A DNA stretch of 64,000 nt from NCBI GenBank assembly GCA_963781345.1, contig CAWAFQ010000013.1, positions 310,001-374,000 on the forward strand, read 5' to 3'. A program made the translations under genes and the position numbers. The DNA comes from JBBRHQ01 sp963781345 (lineage in GTDB: Bacteria > Actinomycetota > Thermoleophilia > Solirubrobacterales > 70-9). The notes under the pieces were generated by a model that was given only the letters and a program-made list of their open reading frames with translations, made no database searches and was not told the DNA's origin. This document shows positions 53,149-61,782 of the stretch, piece by piece. Within the stretch, counting starts at the first letter, position 1. Every line of letters begins with the position of its first letter.

Positions 53149-54492
53149 TCATCGGCTGTGGATTGCCGAGCGCAGGCGCTCGAGCCGTCCCCGCAGCTCC
53201 GGGTCTGCCTCGGCGGCCGCCTCCACCCGTCGGATCGAGTTGAGGACGGTGGAGTGGTCGCGGCCGCCGAAGAGCCGGCCGATCTGGGGGAGGGAGAGGT
53301 CGGTCGCCTCTCGAGTCAGATAGATCGCGACCTGGCGAGCGCGAACCGGGGTCGCACCGCGCCCGGGACCGACCAGTTCTGCTCGAGAGACGCCGTAGGA
53401 CTCGGCCACCCGTGACTGGATCACGTCGGCGCCCGCCGGCTCGGCCTCCCGGCCACGGTCTGGGATCACCTCGGCGATCAGCTCGCTGCTCAGAGGCCGC
53501 GCCATCAGAGATGCGTGGGCGACGGCTCTGGTCAGGGCGCCGTGCAACTGGCGGACGTTGGCGTCGATGCGGCGGGCGAGCTCGGAGAGCGCGTCGTGAT
53601 CGGAGACCTCGATCCCAGCCTCTCGCACAAGCCGTCGCAGAACGGTCAGGCGCATCGCCAGGTTCGGGGCGCTGACCTCCACGGTCAGGCCCCACTCGAA
53701 GCGGTCGCGGAGGCGGGCGGCAAGGGTCGAGAGCTCGCTCGGTATGCGGTCGGCCGAGAGCACGAGCTGGCTCCCGGAGTCATGCAGCGCGTTGAAGGTG
53801 TGGAAGAACTCCTCCTCGGTGTGGTGCTTTCCCTCGAGGAACTGGACGTCGTCGATGAGGAGGACGTCGAGGTCGCGGTATCGGCGCTTGAACCCCTCGG
53901 TGCCGGAGCTCTGAAGCGAGGAGACGAACTCGTTGGTGAAGCCCTCGGCCGTCGTGTAGCGCACGCCCAGCTGCGGAGCATTGGTTTCCAGGTAATTCGC
54001 GATCGCGCCGAGCAGGTGGGTCTTGCCCAGTCCCGGTGGGCCGTGGAGAAAGAGTGGGTTGTAGGCCTCGCCCGGCGCCTCGGCGACAGCCAGCGCAGCC
54101 CCGTGGGCGATGCGGTTGCCCTCGCCGATGACGAATCGCTGGAACGTGTAGTGCGGGTTGAGCGATTTCTCCTCCGCCGCCACCGGCGGGGATTCGCTCG
54201 AGGGCGCGACGAAGCTGACGTCGACCAGCTCCGGGTCGATCGCGGCGACCGCTTCGGCGATCAGCTCGGCGTAGCGGCGCTCGGCCCAGGCGCGGATTCC
54301 GTCGGGGGCGGAGAGCAGCAGCGTCGTGTCCCGCCTGCCTGCGGGCCGCAGCGGCTCGAGCCAGATCCGGAACGTGGAGTCGGGCACCGAGGAGCGGAGC
54401 CTCTCACTGGCCGCCGCCCAGACCGCTTCGAGATCCCGCTTGGACCGAGACACGCCGGAGTCGGGACTCGGTCGGTCTGAAACGTCGCGCAC
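53149..54492 (-). CDS. dnaA: chromosomal replication initiator DnaA
   Basis: About 447 residues. Domain I (SKRDLEAVWAAASERLRSSV, WLEPLRP), a short domain II, domain III AAA+ (FLHGPPGLGKTHLLGAIANYL, VLLIDDVQFLEGKHHTEEEFF, sensor segments SADRIPSELSTLAARLRDRF and VRQLHGALTRAVAHA) and domain IV (PVRARQVAIYLTREATDLSLP, FGGRDHSTVLNSIRRVE), which binds DnaA boxes. Start chosen as GTG 54492 with AGAGGG upstream; GTG 54453 is possible. Divergent from rpmH as in most bacteria. Confidence 0.97.
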   Translation of the reverse strand: MRDVSDRPSPDSGVSRSKRDLEAVWAAASERLRSSVPDSTFRIWLEPLRPAGRRDTTLLLSAPDGIRAWAERRYAELIAEAVAAIDPELVDVSFVAPSSESPPVAAEEKSLNPHYTFQRFVIGEGNRIAHGAALAVAEAPGEAYNPLFLHGPPGLGKTHLLGAIANYLETNAPQLGVRYTTAEGFTNEFVSSLQSSGTEGFKRRYRDLDVLLIDDVQFLEGKHHTEEEFFHTFNALHDSGSQLVLSADRIPSELSTLAARLRDRFEWGLTVEVSAPNLAMRLTVLRRLVREAGIEVSDHDALSELARRIDANVRQLHGALTRAVAHASLMARPLSSELIAEVIPDRGREAEPAGADVIQSRVAESYGVSRAELVGPGRGATPVRARQVAIYLTREATDLSLPQIGRLFGGRDHSTVLNSIRRVEAAAEADPELRGRLERLRSAIHSR

Positions 54493-54625
54493 GTGCAATG
54501 CCCTCTCGTCGTATGGCCTCGAACCTCCCGGACGGCAGCGCGAGCAGCTCATCGCCGACCGCGGCCGACCATAGCGCTGGCTCCAGCACCCCTCCTGGAG
54601 GCTTCCGCAAATGCCGCAGAAAAGA

Positions 54626-54678
54626 TTGAACCGGGGTCGTCGAGGTGGTATGCCGCGCTACGGACGCGTCCGTATACT
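54626..54678 (+). promoter_or_regulatory. rpmH promoter region with 14-bp palindrome
   Basis: TTGAAC (54626-54631) and TATGCC (54649-54654) are spaced 17 bases. Further down TATACT (54673-54678) follows a perfect palindrome ACGGACGCGTCCGT (54660-54673). Two overlapping start sites may exist 16-40 bases upstream of rpmH. Confidence 0.5.
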
Positions 54679-54693
54679 GCCGCCAGTCAACCG

Positions 54694-54828
54694 ATGAAAC
54701 GCACCTACCAGCCGAAGAAACGCAAGCGTGCCCGGACCCACGGGTTCCGTGCCCGCATGCAGACTCGCGGCGGCCGGGCGATCATCAAGCGCCGGCGCCG
54801 CAAGGGCCGCAAGCGCCTCAGCGCATAG
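54694..54828 (+). CDS. rpmH: 50S ribosomal protein L34
   Basis: 44 residues: MKRTYQPKKRKRARTHGF followed by RARMQTRGGRAIIKRRRRKG, the standard L34. It starts the rpmH-rnpA-yidD-yidC unit. Confidence 0.97.
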   Translation: MKRTYQPKKRKRARTHGFRARMQTRGGRAIIKRRRRKGRKRLSA

Positions 54829-54830
54829 CG

Positions 54831-55214
54831 ATGGCGAGGGGCGACGCGGGCGCGCGTAAGCGCCGGCGCCTGTCGCGCAGCGGCGATTTCGACCGCGTCT
54901 ATCGCGAAGGAACCTCCCACGCCACTCGACAGTTGGTGCTCTACAGCTTCCCCCGCCGCGAGGGGGACTCCTCTGATGTCCGCCTCGGCGTCTCCGCCAG
55001 TCGCAAGATCGGTGGCGCGGTCGAGCGCAATCGCGTCAAGCGTGCCCTGCGCGAGGCTTTCTGGGATCTCGATGACAAGCTTCCGCCTGAGCACGATTTT
55101 GTCCTCGTCGCGCGACCCGACATCGGCGCCACTGTCGAGAGTGAGGGGACCGCGGGCGTGAAGCGATGCATCGAGGAGGCCCTGGCGGGGGAGAAGAGGG
55201 AGCGTTCCACGTGA
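54831..55214 (+). CDS. rnpA: ribonuclease P protein component
   Basis: 127 residues. Contains RLSRSGDFDRVYREGTS, RLGVSASRKIGGAVERNRVKRALREAF (the conserved RNR basic patch) and DFVLVARPDI. Helps the RNA subunit trim tRNA 5' ends. ATG 54831 is 2 bases after the rpmH stop. Confidence 0.95.
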   Translation: MARGDAGARKRRRLSRSGDFDRVYREGTSHATRQLVLYSFPRREGDSSDVRLGVSASRKIGGAVERNRVKRALREAFWDLDDKLPPEHDFVLVARPDIGATVESEGTAGVKRCIEEALAGEKRERST

Positions 55215-55217
55215 AAC
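55204..55217 (+). promoter_or_regulatory. parS-like ParB-binding site
   Basis: GTTCCACGTGAAAC differs from consensus parS GTTTCACGTGAAAC at one base. It lies across the rnpA stop and the yidD GTG start, about 2.4 kb from parAB and close to dnaA, where parS sites are expected. Confidence 0.65.
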
Positions 55218-55486
55218 GGATCCTGCTGCTCCCGATCCGCGCCTACCAGCGCTGGATTTCGCCTGCGCTGCCCCGCCATTGCCGCTATGAGCCGACCTGT
55301 TCCGCCTACGCGGCGGAGTCGATCGGCCGCTTCGGCGTGCTCAGAGGCATGATCCTCGGCGCCTGGCGCCTGCTGCGCTGCAATCCGCTCAGCCGCGGCG
55401 GCTTCGATCCGGTGCCCGAGCGGTTCACCCTGCGCACCGGTCCGGTCGACCCGGCCGTCCATCACGGCGAGGTGAGCCCCCGGTGA
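55211..55486 (+). CDS. yidD: membrane protein insertion efficiency factor YidD
   Basis: 91 residues: an amphipathic start then RAYQRWISPALPRHCRYEPTCSAYAAE, GVLRGMILGAWRLLRCNPLSRGG and FDPVPE, the family core with its cysteines. Aids YidC-mediated insertion. GTG start lies within the parS-like site and overlaps rnpA; the 3' end overlaps yidC (GTGA). Confidence 0.95.
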   Translation: MKRILLLPIRAYQRWISPALPRHCRYEPTCSAYAAESIGRFGVLRGMILGAWRLLRCNPLSRGGFDPVPERFTLRTGPVDPAVHHGEVSPR

Positions 55487-56238
55487 CGCCGCTCGTCGTC
55501 GCCAACATCCTGCAGCCGCTGATCAATGTCGCCAACGCCGTCCTGCAATTCTTCCACGACCAGGTCGGCCTCAGTTGGGGCGGCTCGATCATCGCGCTGA
55601 CGATCGTCACCCGCGCCCTGCTTATCCCACTCACCTACAAGCAGTTGAAGGGCATGCGGGCGATGCAGGCCCTGCAGCCGAAGATCAAGGAGCTGCAGGC
55701 GAAGTACAAGAACGACCGCCAGCGCATGCAGCAGGAGATGATGAAGTTCTACCAGGAGAACAACGTCAACCCGTTTGCCTCCTGCATCCCCCTGATCGCC
55801 CAGCTGCCCGTCTTCATCACGCTCTTCTACACGCTGCGGACTGTGCTTCCGGAGGACATTGGCTGCAAGGCGGGCGATTGCCCCCAGTCCGCCTTCCTCT
55901 TCATCCCCGACCTGACCGCCGCCGCCACCGGTTGGGTTCTCGGCGTCCTCCTGGTCCTCTACGTCGGGACCCAGCTGATCTCGGGATTGGTGATGTCGGT
56001 GACCGCCGAGAAGAGCCAGCGGCGGCTGATGATGATCCTGCCCTTCGTCTTCGTCCCCTTCATCATCAACTTCCCCGCCGGCCTCGTCCTCTACTGGATC
56101 ACCACCAACGTCTGGACCATCGGTCAGCAGTACGTGATCCAGAAGGTGGTGCCCGCTCCGGCCGTAGTCACCGCCTCTGCGGCGGTTGCGGCCAAGCCGC
56201 CTCCGCCGCCTCCGAAGAAGAAGAAGAAGCGGCGGTAG
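55483..56238 (+). CDS. yidC: membrane insertase YidC/OxaI
   Basis: 251 residues, the short actinobacterial form with five membrane segments: the first near NILQPLINVANAVLQFFHD, the conserved ALTIVTRALLIPLTYKQLKG (with the functional arginine), IPLIAQLPVFITLFYTLR and FVFVPFIINFPAGLVLYWITTN. Ends in a proline- then lysine-rich tail (PPPPPPKKKKKRR) that may contact ribosomes. Confidence 0.96.
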   Translation: MTPLVVANILQPLINVANAVLQFFHDQVGLSWGGSIIALTIVTRALLIPLTYKQLKGMRAMQALQPKIKELQAKYKNDRQRMQQEMMKFYQENNVNPFASCIPLIAQLPVFITLFYTLRTVLPEDIGCKAGDCPQSAFLFIPDLTAAATGWVLGVLLVLYVGTQLISGLVMSVTAEKSQRRLMMILPFVFVPFIINFPAGLVLYWITTNVWTIGQQYVIQKVVPAPAVVTASAAVAAKPPPPPPKKKKKRR

Positions 56239-56267
56239 CTCCAACCGCGTCGGCGGGCGGGTCCTGT

Positions 56268-56293
56268 CATGGGATGGGACCCACCATCCCATG
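56268..56293. terminator. hairpin in the yidC-khpB gap
   Basis: Perfect 10-base arms CATGGGATGG / CCATCCCATG with loop GACCCA; a second small stem GCCGGG/CCCGGC lies at 56350-56366. No T-run, so it may be a processing or attenuation element rather than a full terminator. The gap is 174 bases and contains no gene. Confidence 0.45.
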
Positions 56294-56412
56294 CGCTCCA
56301 CGGCGGGTGCTCGGGGATGGGTCCTCCCATGCCACCCGCCCGAGGACACGCCGGGAGCATCCCGGCTCGGGCTCTCGCGCCGCAGGCACTCTGAGCTAAT
56401 AGGGTTCAGGCG

Positions 56413-56904
56413 GTGACTGAGGGTGCGGAGATGGATGATTGGCCGGAGGAGCCTGCTGAGCGGGTTCGGGAGATGGTCGAGCGGGTGCTTGACGAGCTCG
56501 AGCTCGGCGGTGAGGTCGAGGTCAGCGAGGACGACGATGCGATCGTCGCCTCGGTCGAGGGGGACGACGACTACGGCCTCTTGATAGGCAAGCGCGGGCA
56601 GACGATCGACGCGCTGCAGCTTCTCTGCTACCAGGCGGCATTCCGCGGCATGCGGGAGCGAAAGCGGGTGATCGTCGACGCGGCCGGATACCGCGAGCGC
56701 CGGCGTGAGACGCTGACTTCGCGCGCCGACCGCGCCGCCGAGCAGGCGGAGACCTCGGGCCGGCCGGTCGAGATGGACCCGATGAGTGCCCAGGAACGCC
56801 GGGTCGTCCATGAGCATCTGAAGGAGCGCGCCGGCATCGAGACATACAGCGAGGGCGACGAGCCCCATCGCTTCGTCGTGGTCGCCCCACTCGTCTCTGA
56901 GTGA
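56413..56904 (+). CDS. khpB: KH/R3H RNA-binding protein (Jag/KhpB)
   Basis: 163 residues: acidic start (EMDDWPEEPAERVREMVERVLDEL), KH domain with LIGKRGQTIDALQLLCYQA, and an R3H domain with RRRETLTSRADRAAEQ and MSAQERRVVHEHLKE. Lacks the full N-terminal Jag-N domain. An RNA chaperone linked to growth and division; neighbour of yidC in most Gram-positives. Confidence 0.92.
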   Translation: MTEGAEMDDWPEEPAERVREMVERVLDELELGGEVEVSEDDDAIVASVEGDDDYGLLIGKRGQTIDALQLLCYQAAFRGMRERKRVIVDAAGYRERRRETLTSRADRAAEQAETSGRPVEMDPMSAQERRVVHEHLKERAGIETYSEGDEPHRFVVVAPLVSE

Positions 56905-57611
56905 GCGAGACCGGCCCCGAGCACCTATCTACCGAGGCGGCCCGGTCTCTTCAGGTCGTGCTCCAGATGCTGGCGGCGGAGCCCGCCTCGGTGAGCTCGG
57001 TCACCGATCCGGCCCGTGCCTGGGACGTGCACGTCGCGGACAGCCTCTGCGGGCTCGAGGTGGCCGATCTGGCGAGTGCCGCAAGAATCGCTGATATTGG
57101 CTCTGGAGCAGGGTTTCCCGGGCTCCCGCTCGCGGTCTCCTTGCCCCGGTCCGAGGTTGATCTGGTCGAGTCGGTGGAGCGCAAGTGCCGGTTCATGAGG
57201 TCCGCGATCGCCGCCGCCGGGATCGAGAACGCGAGGGTCCTGCCACGGCGCTCCGAGGAGCTCGCCGTAGCCGACGGGCGCGAGGCCTACGATGCTGTCA
57301 CCGCCCGCGCGGTGGGCCGGCTCTCGACGCTCGCAGAGCTTGCCTCTCCGCTGCTTCGCGACGGCGGCGTCCTCGTCGCCTGGAAGGGCCGCCGTGATCA
57401 CGGCGAGGAGGCCGAGCTCGAGCGCGCGGCGGGGGCGTTGGCGATGCGGCCGGAGGCCGTGATCGCGGTCGCGCCCTTCGCCGCCAGCCGCAACCGCCAC
57501 CTCCATGTCCTTCGCAAGATCGGCCCGACCCCGGAGCGGTTGCCAAGACGAGCCGGAATGGCGAAGAAGCGCCCGCCAGGGGCCGCCGGGCCTCTCCGCG
57601 ACTCTGACTAA
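56901..57611 (+). CDS. rsmG: 16S rRNA (guanine527-N7)-methyltransferase
   Basis: 236 residues. SAM-binding ADIGSGAGFPGLPLAVSLP, then VDLVESVERKCRFMRSAI and AVTARAVGRLSTLAELASPLL. Methylates G527 of 16S rRNA; loss gives streptomycin resistance in other bacteria. GTG start overlaps the khpB stop. Standard order khpB-rsmG-parA. Confidence 0.95.
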   Translation: MSETGPEHLSTEAARSLQVVLQMLAAEPASVSSVTDPARAWDVHVADSLCGLEVADLASAARIADIGSGAGFPGLPLAVSLPRSEVDLVESVERKCRFMRSAIAAAGIENARVLPRRSEELAVADGREAYDAVTARAVGRLSTLAELASPLLRDGGVLVAWKGRRDHGEEAELERAAGALAMRPEAVIAVAPFAASRNRHLHVLRKIGPTPERLPRRAGMAKKRPPGAAGPLRDSD

Positions 57612-57654
57612 GCTGGCAGGCGATGCCTGACGGTCGCCGGATCGGCGCATAGAG

Positions 57655-58413
57655 ATGGGAGCGGTCTATGCGGTCGCCAACCAGAAGGGCGGGGTCGGGA
57701 AGACGACGACGACCGTCAACATGGGGGCCTGCGTGGCCGCGGGCGGCCTGCAGACGCTGATCGTCGACCTCGACCCCCAGTGCAACGCCACGGTCGCACT
57801 CGGCGGTGACCGCGACGCGAGCCCCTCGTCCTATGACTGCCTCACGGGCGAGGTCTCCGTCGCTGAGGCCGCCCGCCCGGCCGGTCCCGACAACCTCTGG
57901 CTGGTGCCGGCGTCGCGCGACCTCGCCGGCGCCTCGGTCGAGCTGCCACGGATCGAGGGCTCCGAGACCCGCCTTCGCGAGCGCCTCGGCCCGGTTCGCG
58001 AGCGCTTCGCCTACACGCTCCTCGACTGCCCCCCGTCGCTGGGCCCGATCACCGTCAACGCGCTCGCCGCCGCCGACCGGGTGATCGTTCCGGTCCAGGC
58101 CGAGTACCTCGCACTCGAAGGGCTGGTCCAGTTCCTCGACACCCTGGCGCTGGCCCGGCGTGAGATCAACCCCTCGCTGGAGCTGTCGGGGCTGTTGATC
58201 ACCATGCACGATGAGCGCACCCGCCTCTCACAAGACGTTGAGCGCGAGATGCGCGACCATTTCCCCGACCTCGTCTTCCGAACCGTGATCCCACGCAGCG
58301 TCAAGCTCGCCGAGTCACCCAGCTACGGCACCCCCGTGATCGAGCACGCCCCCCGCTCGCGCGGCTCCAGCGCCTACCGCGAGCTGGCGAAGGAGGTGGC
58401 CGAGCGTGGCTGA
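57655..58413 (+). CDS. parA: chromosome partitioning ATPase ParA
   Basis: 252 residues. Deviant Walker A NQKGGVGKTTTTVNMGA (signature lysine), LIVDLDPQCNAT, TLLDCPPSLGPITVNAL, VPVQAEYLALEGL. Dimerises on DNA in an ATP-dependent way to move ParB-parS complexes. Shorter N-terminus than mycobacterial ParA. parB begins 8 bases before its stop. Confidence 0.96.
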   Translation: MGAVYAVANQKGGVGKTTTTVNMGACVAAGGLQTLIVDLDPQCNATVALGGDRDASPSSYDCLTGEVSVAEAARPAGPDNLWLVPASRDLAGASVELPRIEGSETRLRERLGPVRERFAYTLLDCPPSLGPITVNALAAADRVIVPVQAEYLALEGLVQFLDTLALARREINPSLELSGLLITMHDERTRLSQDVEREMRDHFPDLVFRTVIPRSVKLAESPSYGTPVIEHAPRSRGSSAYRELAKEVAERG

Positions 58414-59272
58414 GCGCCGCGGAATGGGCCGCGGCCTCTCGGCGATCCTGCCCGAGGCAGGCAGCGAGGGCTCGGAGCTGCGCCAGCTCCCCGTCTCGCT
58501 GATCAAGCCGAACCCGAAGCAGCCGCGGACCAAGTTCGACCCCGAGGCGCTCGCCGGGCTCGCGGCGTCGATCGAGGTGAGCGGCGTCGTCCAGCCGCTG
58601 CTGGTGAGGCCGTTGCCCGACGGAAGCTACGAGCTGATCGCCGGAGAGCGGCGCTGGCGTGCAGCCCAGCAGGCGGGGCTCGAGCGGGTCCCGGCGGTGA
58701 TCCGCGACTCCGGCGAGGCCGAGCGCCTCGAGACAGCGCTGATCGAGAACATGGTCCGCGAGGACCTCAATCCGGTCGAGGAGGCCCGGGCGTGCGCCGC
58801 CCTGGTCGAAGACCTCGGTCTCTCGAGGGAGGAGCTCGCCCGCCGCGTCGGACGCAGCCGTCCCGCCGTCTCCAACCTGATTCGCCTCCTCGACCTTCCC
58901 GACGAGGTGCTGGAGCTTCTCGAGTCAGGCGAGCTCAGCGAGGGCCACGGCCGCGCGGTGCTCTCGGTCCGTGGCAATGACCTCCGCCGCCGGCTCGCCC
59001 GCACCGCGGCGAGCAGCGGGTGGTCGGTGAGGGAGACCGAGAGGCGGGCCAAGCTGGCTGGCCAGCCAAAGCCCGCAAAGCCAGCTGGGATGCGGGTCAG
59101 CGCCGAGGAGGCGGCGGCGATGACGGAGGCCGCGGAGAAGCTCGAAGCGGCCCTCGGCCACGAGGTCAGGGTGCGCCGCCGCTCGGGTGAGCTGGCGGTT
59201 GAGATCCGCTTCGACGACCTCGACGAGGTGCTGGCGCTGAGCCGCCGGCTGAAGCGCCGCGGCGGGTCCTGA
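58406..59272 (+). CDS. parB: chromosome partitioning protein ParB
   Basis: 288 residues. N-terminal CTP/parS-spreading domain (LIKPNPKQPRTKFDPEAL, ELIAGERRWRAAQQAGL, ALIENMVREDLNPVEEARA with the Glu-Asn-x-Arg-Glu-Asp-Leu-Asn motif), helix-turn-helix (SREELARRVGRSRPAVSNLIRLL) and a C-terminal dimer domain. Binds the parS-like site near rnpA/yidD. Its stop overlaps a relic reading frame that runs on to the tRNA. Confidence 0.96.
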   Translation: MAERRGMGRGLSAILPEAGSEGSELRQLPVSLIKPNPKQPRTKFDPEALAGLAASIEVSGVVQPLLVRPLPDGSYELIAGERRWRAAQQAGLERVPAVIRDSGEAERLETALIENMVREDLNPVEEARACAALVEDLGLSREELARRVGRSRPAVSNLIRLLDLPDEVLELLESGELSEGHGRAVLSVRGNDLRRRLARTAASSGWSVRETERRAKLAGQPKPAKPAGMRVSAEEAAAMTEAAEKLEAALGHEVRVRRRSGELAVEIRFDDLDEVLALSRRLKRRGGS

Positions 59273-59391
59273 GACCGAGCGCGAGCGTCTCTGGCCGCAG
59301 ATGGACGCGCTCTGCGACGGCTTTCCCAGCTACCGCGAGATGACTTCGCGCCGCATTCCGCTGCTGATTCTCACCCCCAACAGGGAGCGGA
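59271..59391 (+). pseudogene. C-terminal relic of a deazaflavin-dependent nitroreductase
   Basis: Right after parB a different frame reads ETERERLWPQMDALC, SYREMTSRRIPLLILTP, the closing segment of the F420/Ddn-type nitroreductase family (compare QERERLWDRWRQI and TRRSIETAVVILEP of the intact gene at 60598-61068). The rest of the gene is missing. The frame continues without homology to a stop inside the tRNA. Confidence 0.6.
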
Positions 59392-59443
59392 ATTCGCCAC
59401 CCCCGTCGCCCGTCGGAGCCCCGCTATCATCGCCCTCCCTCAA

Positions 59444-59517
<74 letters not shown>

Positions 59518-59519
59518 CT

Positions 59520-59847
59520 CGGAGAGTTACCTGCAAGGGCGGGAGATTCGACGGTCTCGAGGGGCAGTTGCTGACCCTGCTCTGGGGACTCCGAGGGGGC
59601 GCCAGTGCCCAATCAGAGCCCTCGGCAAGGACTTTGAGCCGCTCACGCTCGTCCTCACCGCGGCACTCTTGCGCTCTCGAGCTTCTCGTTGGCGCGGGTG
59701 ATCGCCTTGGCCATGATTCGTCTGCGGACGTTGCTCGGGTTTGCTTAGCCGCCCCGGTCCGTCGGGAAGACAAAGTCATCAGGCCTGCCGCGTGATCTGC
59801 TCCGCACGGTCGAGGCCGGGGTCGCGTCGGCCGCCTTCGGGGACACT
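59520..59847. other. 328-base gap with possible integrase relic
   Basis: No intact gene. On the minus strand 59714-59655 reads MAKAITRANEKLESARVPR then stop, resembling the segment just before the Arg-box of actinobacterial tyrosine integrases (pattern Ala-x-x-x-Ala-Asn-Glu-Lys-Leu). The adjoining frame is degraded. Minus-strand frames covering the tRNA are spurious. Confidence 0.3.
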
Positions 59848-60402
59848 ATGAGCGTGTCCTCGATCAAGAGTTGGTTGCCGATTGCCGTCGCGGTGGCGGG
59901 AATGGTCTTGAGCTCGTGCGGAGGCAAAGACGAAACCCTCGACCTACAAAGCGCCAAGGATTTCCACGGGTTCAGTCTCTACTACGTAGGCAGCTCCTTC
60001 CATGGGTTGCCGCTGACCGATGTGTTGAGCGAGCCAGGACGCAGCGGCAGAGTCCGCACCTGGTCGTTCATCTATGGCAGTTGTGATCCTGGCGGGGGCT
60101 TCTCTGATGAAGGCGGCTGCGCCCCACCGCTCGAGGTCCAGAACTGGAGTATCTGTGAGCGCTATCCCGCCCTATATGGGAAGGATCGCCCCAGATCGCG
60201 ACCGTTTCGGGGCGCGCGGTTGGCAAGTAGCCCTCCTGAGATCTACACCGGGCGCACCACAGTCGTGGTCTTCGGTGAGCAGCGAGCTGGTGTCCTTCGC
60301 GCGCTACGGCCGGTGGGGTCGACCGCGGCCAGCAACCAGTTCCCACCACCTGCGCCAGGCACGCTCGACGGCAGGCTTCCCTGCCAACATCGGCTCAACT
60401 AA
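59848..60402 (+). CDS. putative lipoprotein
   Basis: 184 residues. Lipoprotein signal with hydrophobic core IAVAVAGMVL and lipobox LSSC at about residues 21-24. The mature part (SAKDFHGFSLYYVGSSFHGLPL, RTWSFIYGSCDPGGG, CAPPLEVQNWSICERYP) has several cysteines. This style of short lipoprotein is common in Thermoleophilia but has no known function. Single gene with no neighbours in the same unit. Ends before a 195-base gap that contains no recognisable gene. Confidence 0.65.
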   Translation: MSVSSIKSWLPIAVAVAGMVLSSCGGKDETLDLQSAKDFHGFSLYYVGSSFHGLPLTDVLSEPGRSGRVRTWSFIYGSCDPGGGFSDEGGCAPPLEVQNWSICERYPALYGKDRPRSRPFRGARLASSPPEIYTGRTTVVVFGEQRAGVLRALRPVGSTAASNQFPPPAPGTLDGRLPCQHRLN

Positions 60403-60597
60403 CCGCCGTGAAACCATGAACCGGTATCAAGAGGCTGCCCGCGCCTGCCCACCGGCCTGCGAGAGAGCGAGCAGAAGCATTCGTCTGACTGGTTGATATT
60501 GCCGGCGCTTGATGAGATCGTCGCCCGGTCTGTGTGACCGCAACAGGAGAGGACAATCGCTCATCCAGCCTTGCGGCCCGTGTGAGGTTCTGGCGGC

Positions 60598-61068
60598 CTA
60601 CGGGCCGGGCCGTGGTTCCAGGATCACCACCGCGGTTTCGATCGAGCGGCGGGTGGCATAGGCGTCGAGGTCCTTGTCGATCTGACGCCACCGGTCCCAC
60701 AGGCGTTCGCGCTCCTGGCCCCGGGCGGCGCGGGCCCTGACCAGGCGCGGCCCGTCGGCAAGGTCGGCCCGCACTTCGGGATGGGCCTGGAGGTTCAACC
60801 ACCACCCCGGCTCGCCGTCACCCCAGCCGTTCATGGCAAGGGTGACCAGGTTCGGGCCATCTTCGAAGTAGCCGACGATCACCGGGCGCTCCCGTCCCGT
60901 CCGCCGTCCGATGGTGGTGAGCCGTGTCGCGCCCCACTTGCCGGGCTTTGGCCGCCACAGCCCCAATCGGCCACCGCTCAGACGGTAGAGCCACCGGTGG
61001 GTGATCCAGAAGAGGCGGACGAACCAGCGGGGAGGAAGTCGCGGCTTCTTGGGTGTTGGACTGGACAT
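60598..61068 (-). CDS. deazaflavin (F420)-dependent nitroreductase family protein
   Basis: 156 residues, Ddn/FDOR-like split beta-barrel. RLSGGRLGLWRPKPGKWGATRLTT followed by the family motif TIGRRTGRERPVIVGYFEDG, NLVTLAMNGWGDGEPGWWLNLQ and QAHPEVRADL, finishing with RERLWDRWRQIDKDLDAY. Members reduce nitro, quinone or alkene groups with F420H2. No membrane anchor beyond a hydrophobic N-terminus (WFVRLFWITHRWLY). It starts 24 bases after the stop of the NTF2-like gene on the same strand. Confidence 0.88.
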   Translation of the reverse strand: MSSPTPKKPRLPPRWFVRLFWITHRWLYRLSGGRLGLWRPKPGKWGATRLTTIGRRTGRERPVIVGYFEDGPNLVTLAMNGWGDGEPGWWLNLQAHPEVRADLADGPRLVRARAARGQERERLWDRWRQIDKDLDAYATRRSIETAVVILEPRPGP

Positions 61069-61092
61069 CTGGGTGGGCGGCGGTCGCGTGCT

Positions 61093-61500
61093 CTAGTAGT
61101 GGCCGAGCTGATCGGTGCCCGGCCAGATGGTGTCGCCGGCCATCTCGAGCCGGTCGGTCAGCGGCTTCCGCCATTCGGGTGTCACGGTGGGCTCACCCCA
61201 GTAGTCGGTGACGCGCACGGCCTCCCCGTCCTCGAGCTCGCCGATGGTCACGTTGCGGTACAGGCGCCCGTCTCCGTAGTTGCAGGTCCATTCGACGACG
61301 ACGACATCATCGAGTCGCAGACGCCTGCCGACCTCGAGTGTGAGCTCGGGGAAGTTGCCCTCGACGTCGGCGACGAGCTTGCTGGTGCGCACAATCTCGC
61401 CCATCTGCGGCCACTGGCGGACGACGTTCTCGGCCAGGGGCACGCCGAGGATGTAGGCGACCCGGGTCGCGCCGTCGGACTCCTGCTGGTTCGTGTTCAT
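61093..61500 (-). CDS. SnoaL/NTF2-like domain protein
   Basis: 135 residues from ATG 61500, with a strong SD AAGGAGG 6 bases upstream. VAYILGVPLAENVVRQWPQ, VGRRLRLDDVVVVEWTCNYGDGRLYRNVTI and EAVRVTDYWGEPTVTPEWRKPL match the SnoaL-like cone fold (nuclear transport factor 2 superfamily), often isomerases or cyclases. Probably expressed with the nitroreductase. The longer upstream frame is unsupported. Confidence 0.72.
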   Translation of the reverse strand: MNTNQQESDGATRVAYILGVPLAENVVRQWPQMGEIVRTSKLVADVEGNFPELTLEVGRRLRLDDVVVVEWTCNYGDGRLYRNVTIGELEDGEAVRVTDYWGEPTVTPEWRKPLTDRLEMAGDTIWPGTDQLGHY

Positions 61501-61782
61501 TCGGCCTCCTTGGTGGAGATGGACCGGGCACCGGCCAAGCCGGACCCGATGATCTGGCCCCGGATCGCCGCTCCCGTCGCGAAGCAGCAGCGCGCCGATC
61601 CCAGCGCCGACTGTAGCGTGGATGCGAGTGATCGCTGGGCGACCTCTCGGGGCGGCGATCGATGTCCGCAAGCAGCACCCAGACCGCTTCCGGGGGAGCG
61701 GCGATCAGCGCCCGGCGACGGGCCCCGGACGTCGGCGCCCGTTCTCGCGCATCCCCGGCGGTGGGGGACCCGCGCTCGCACC

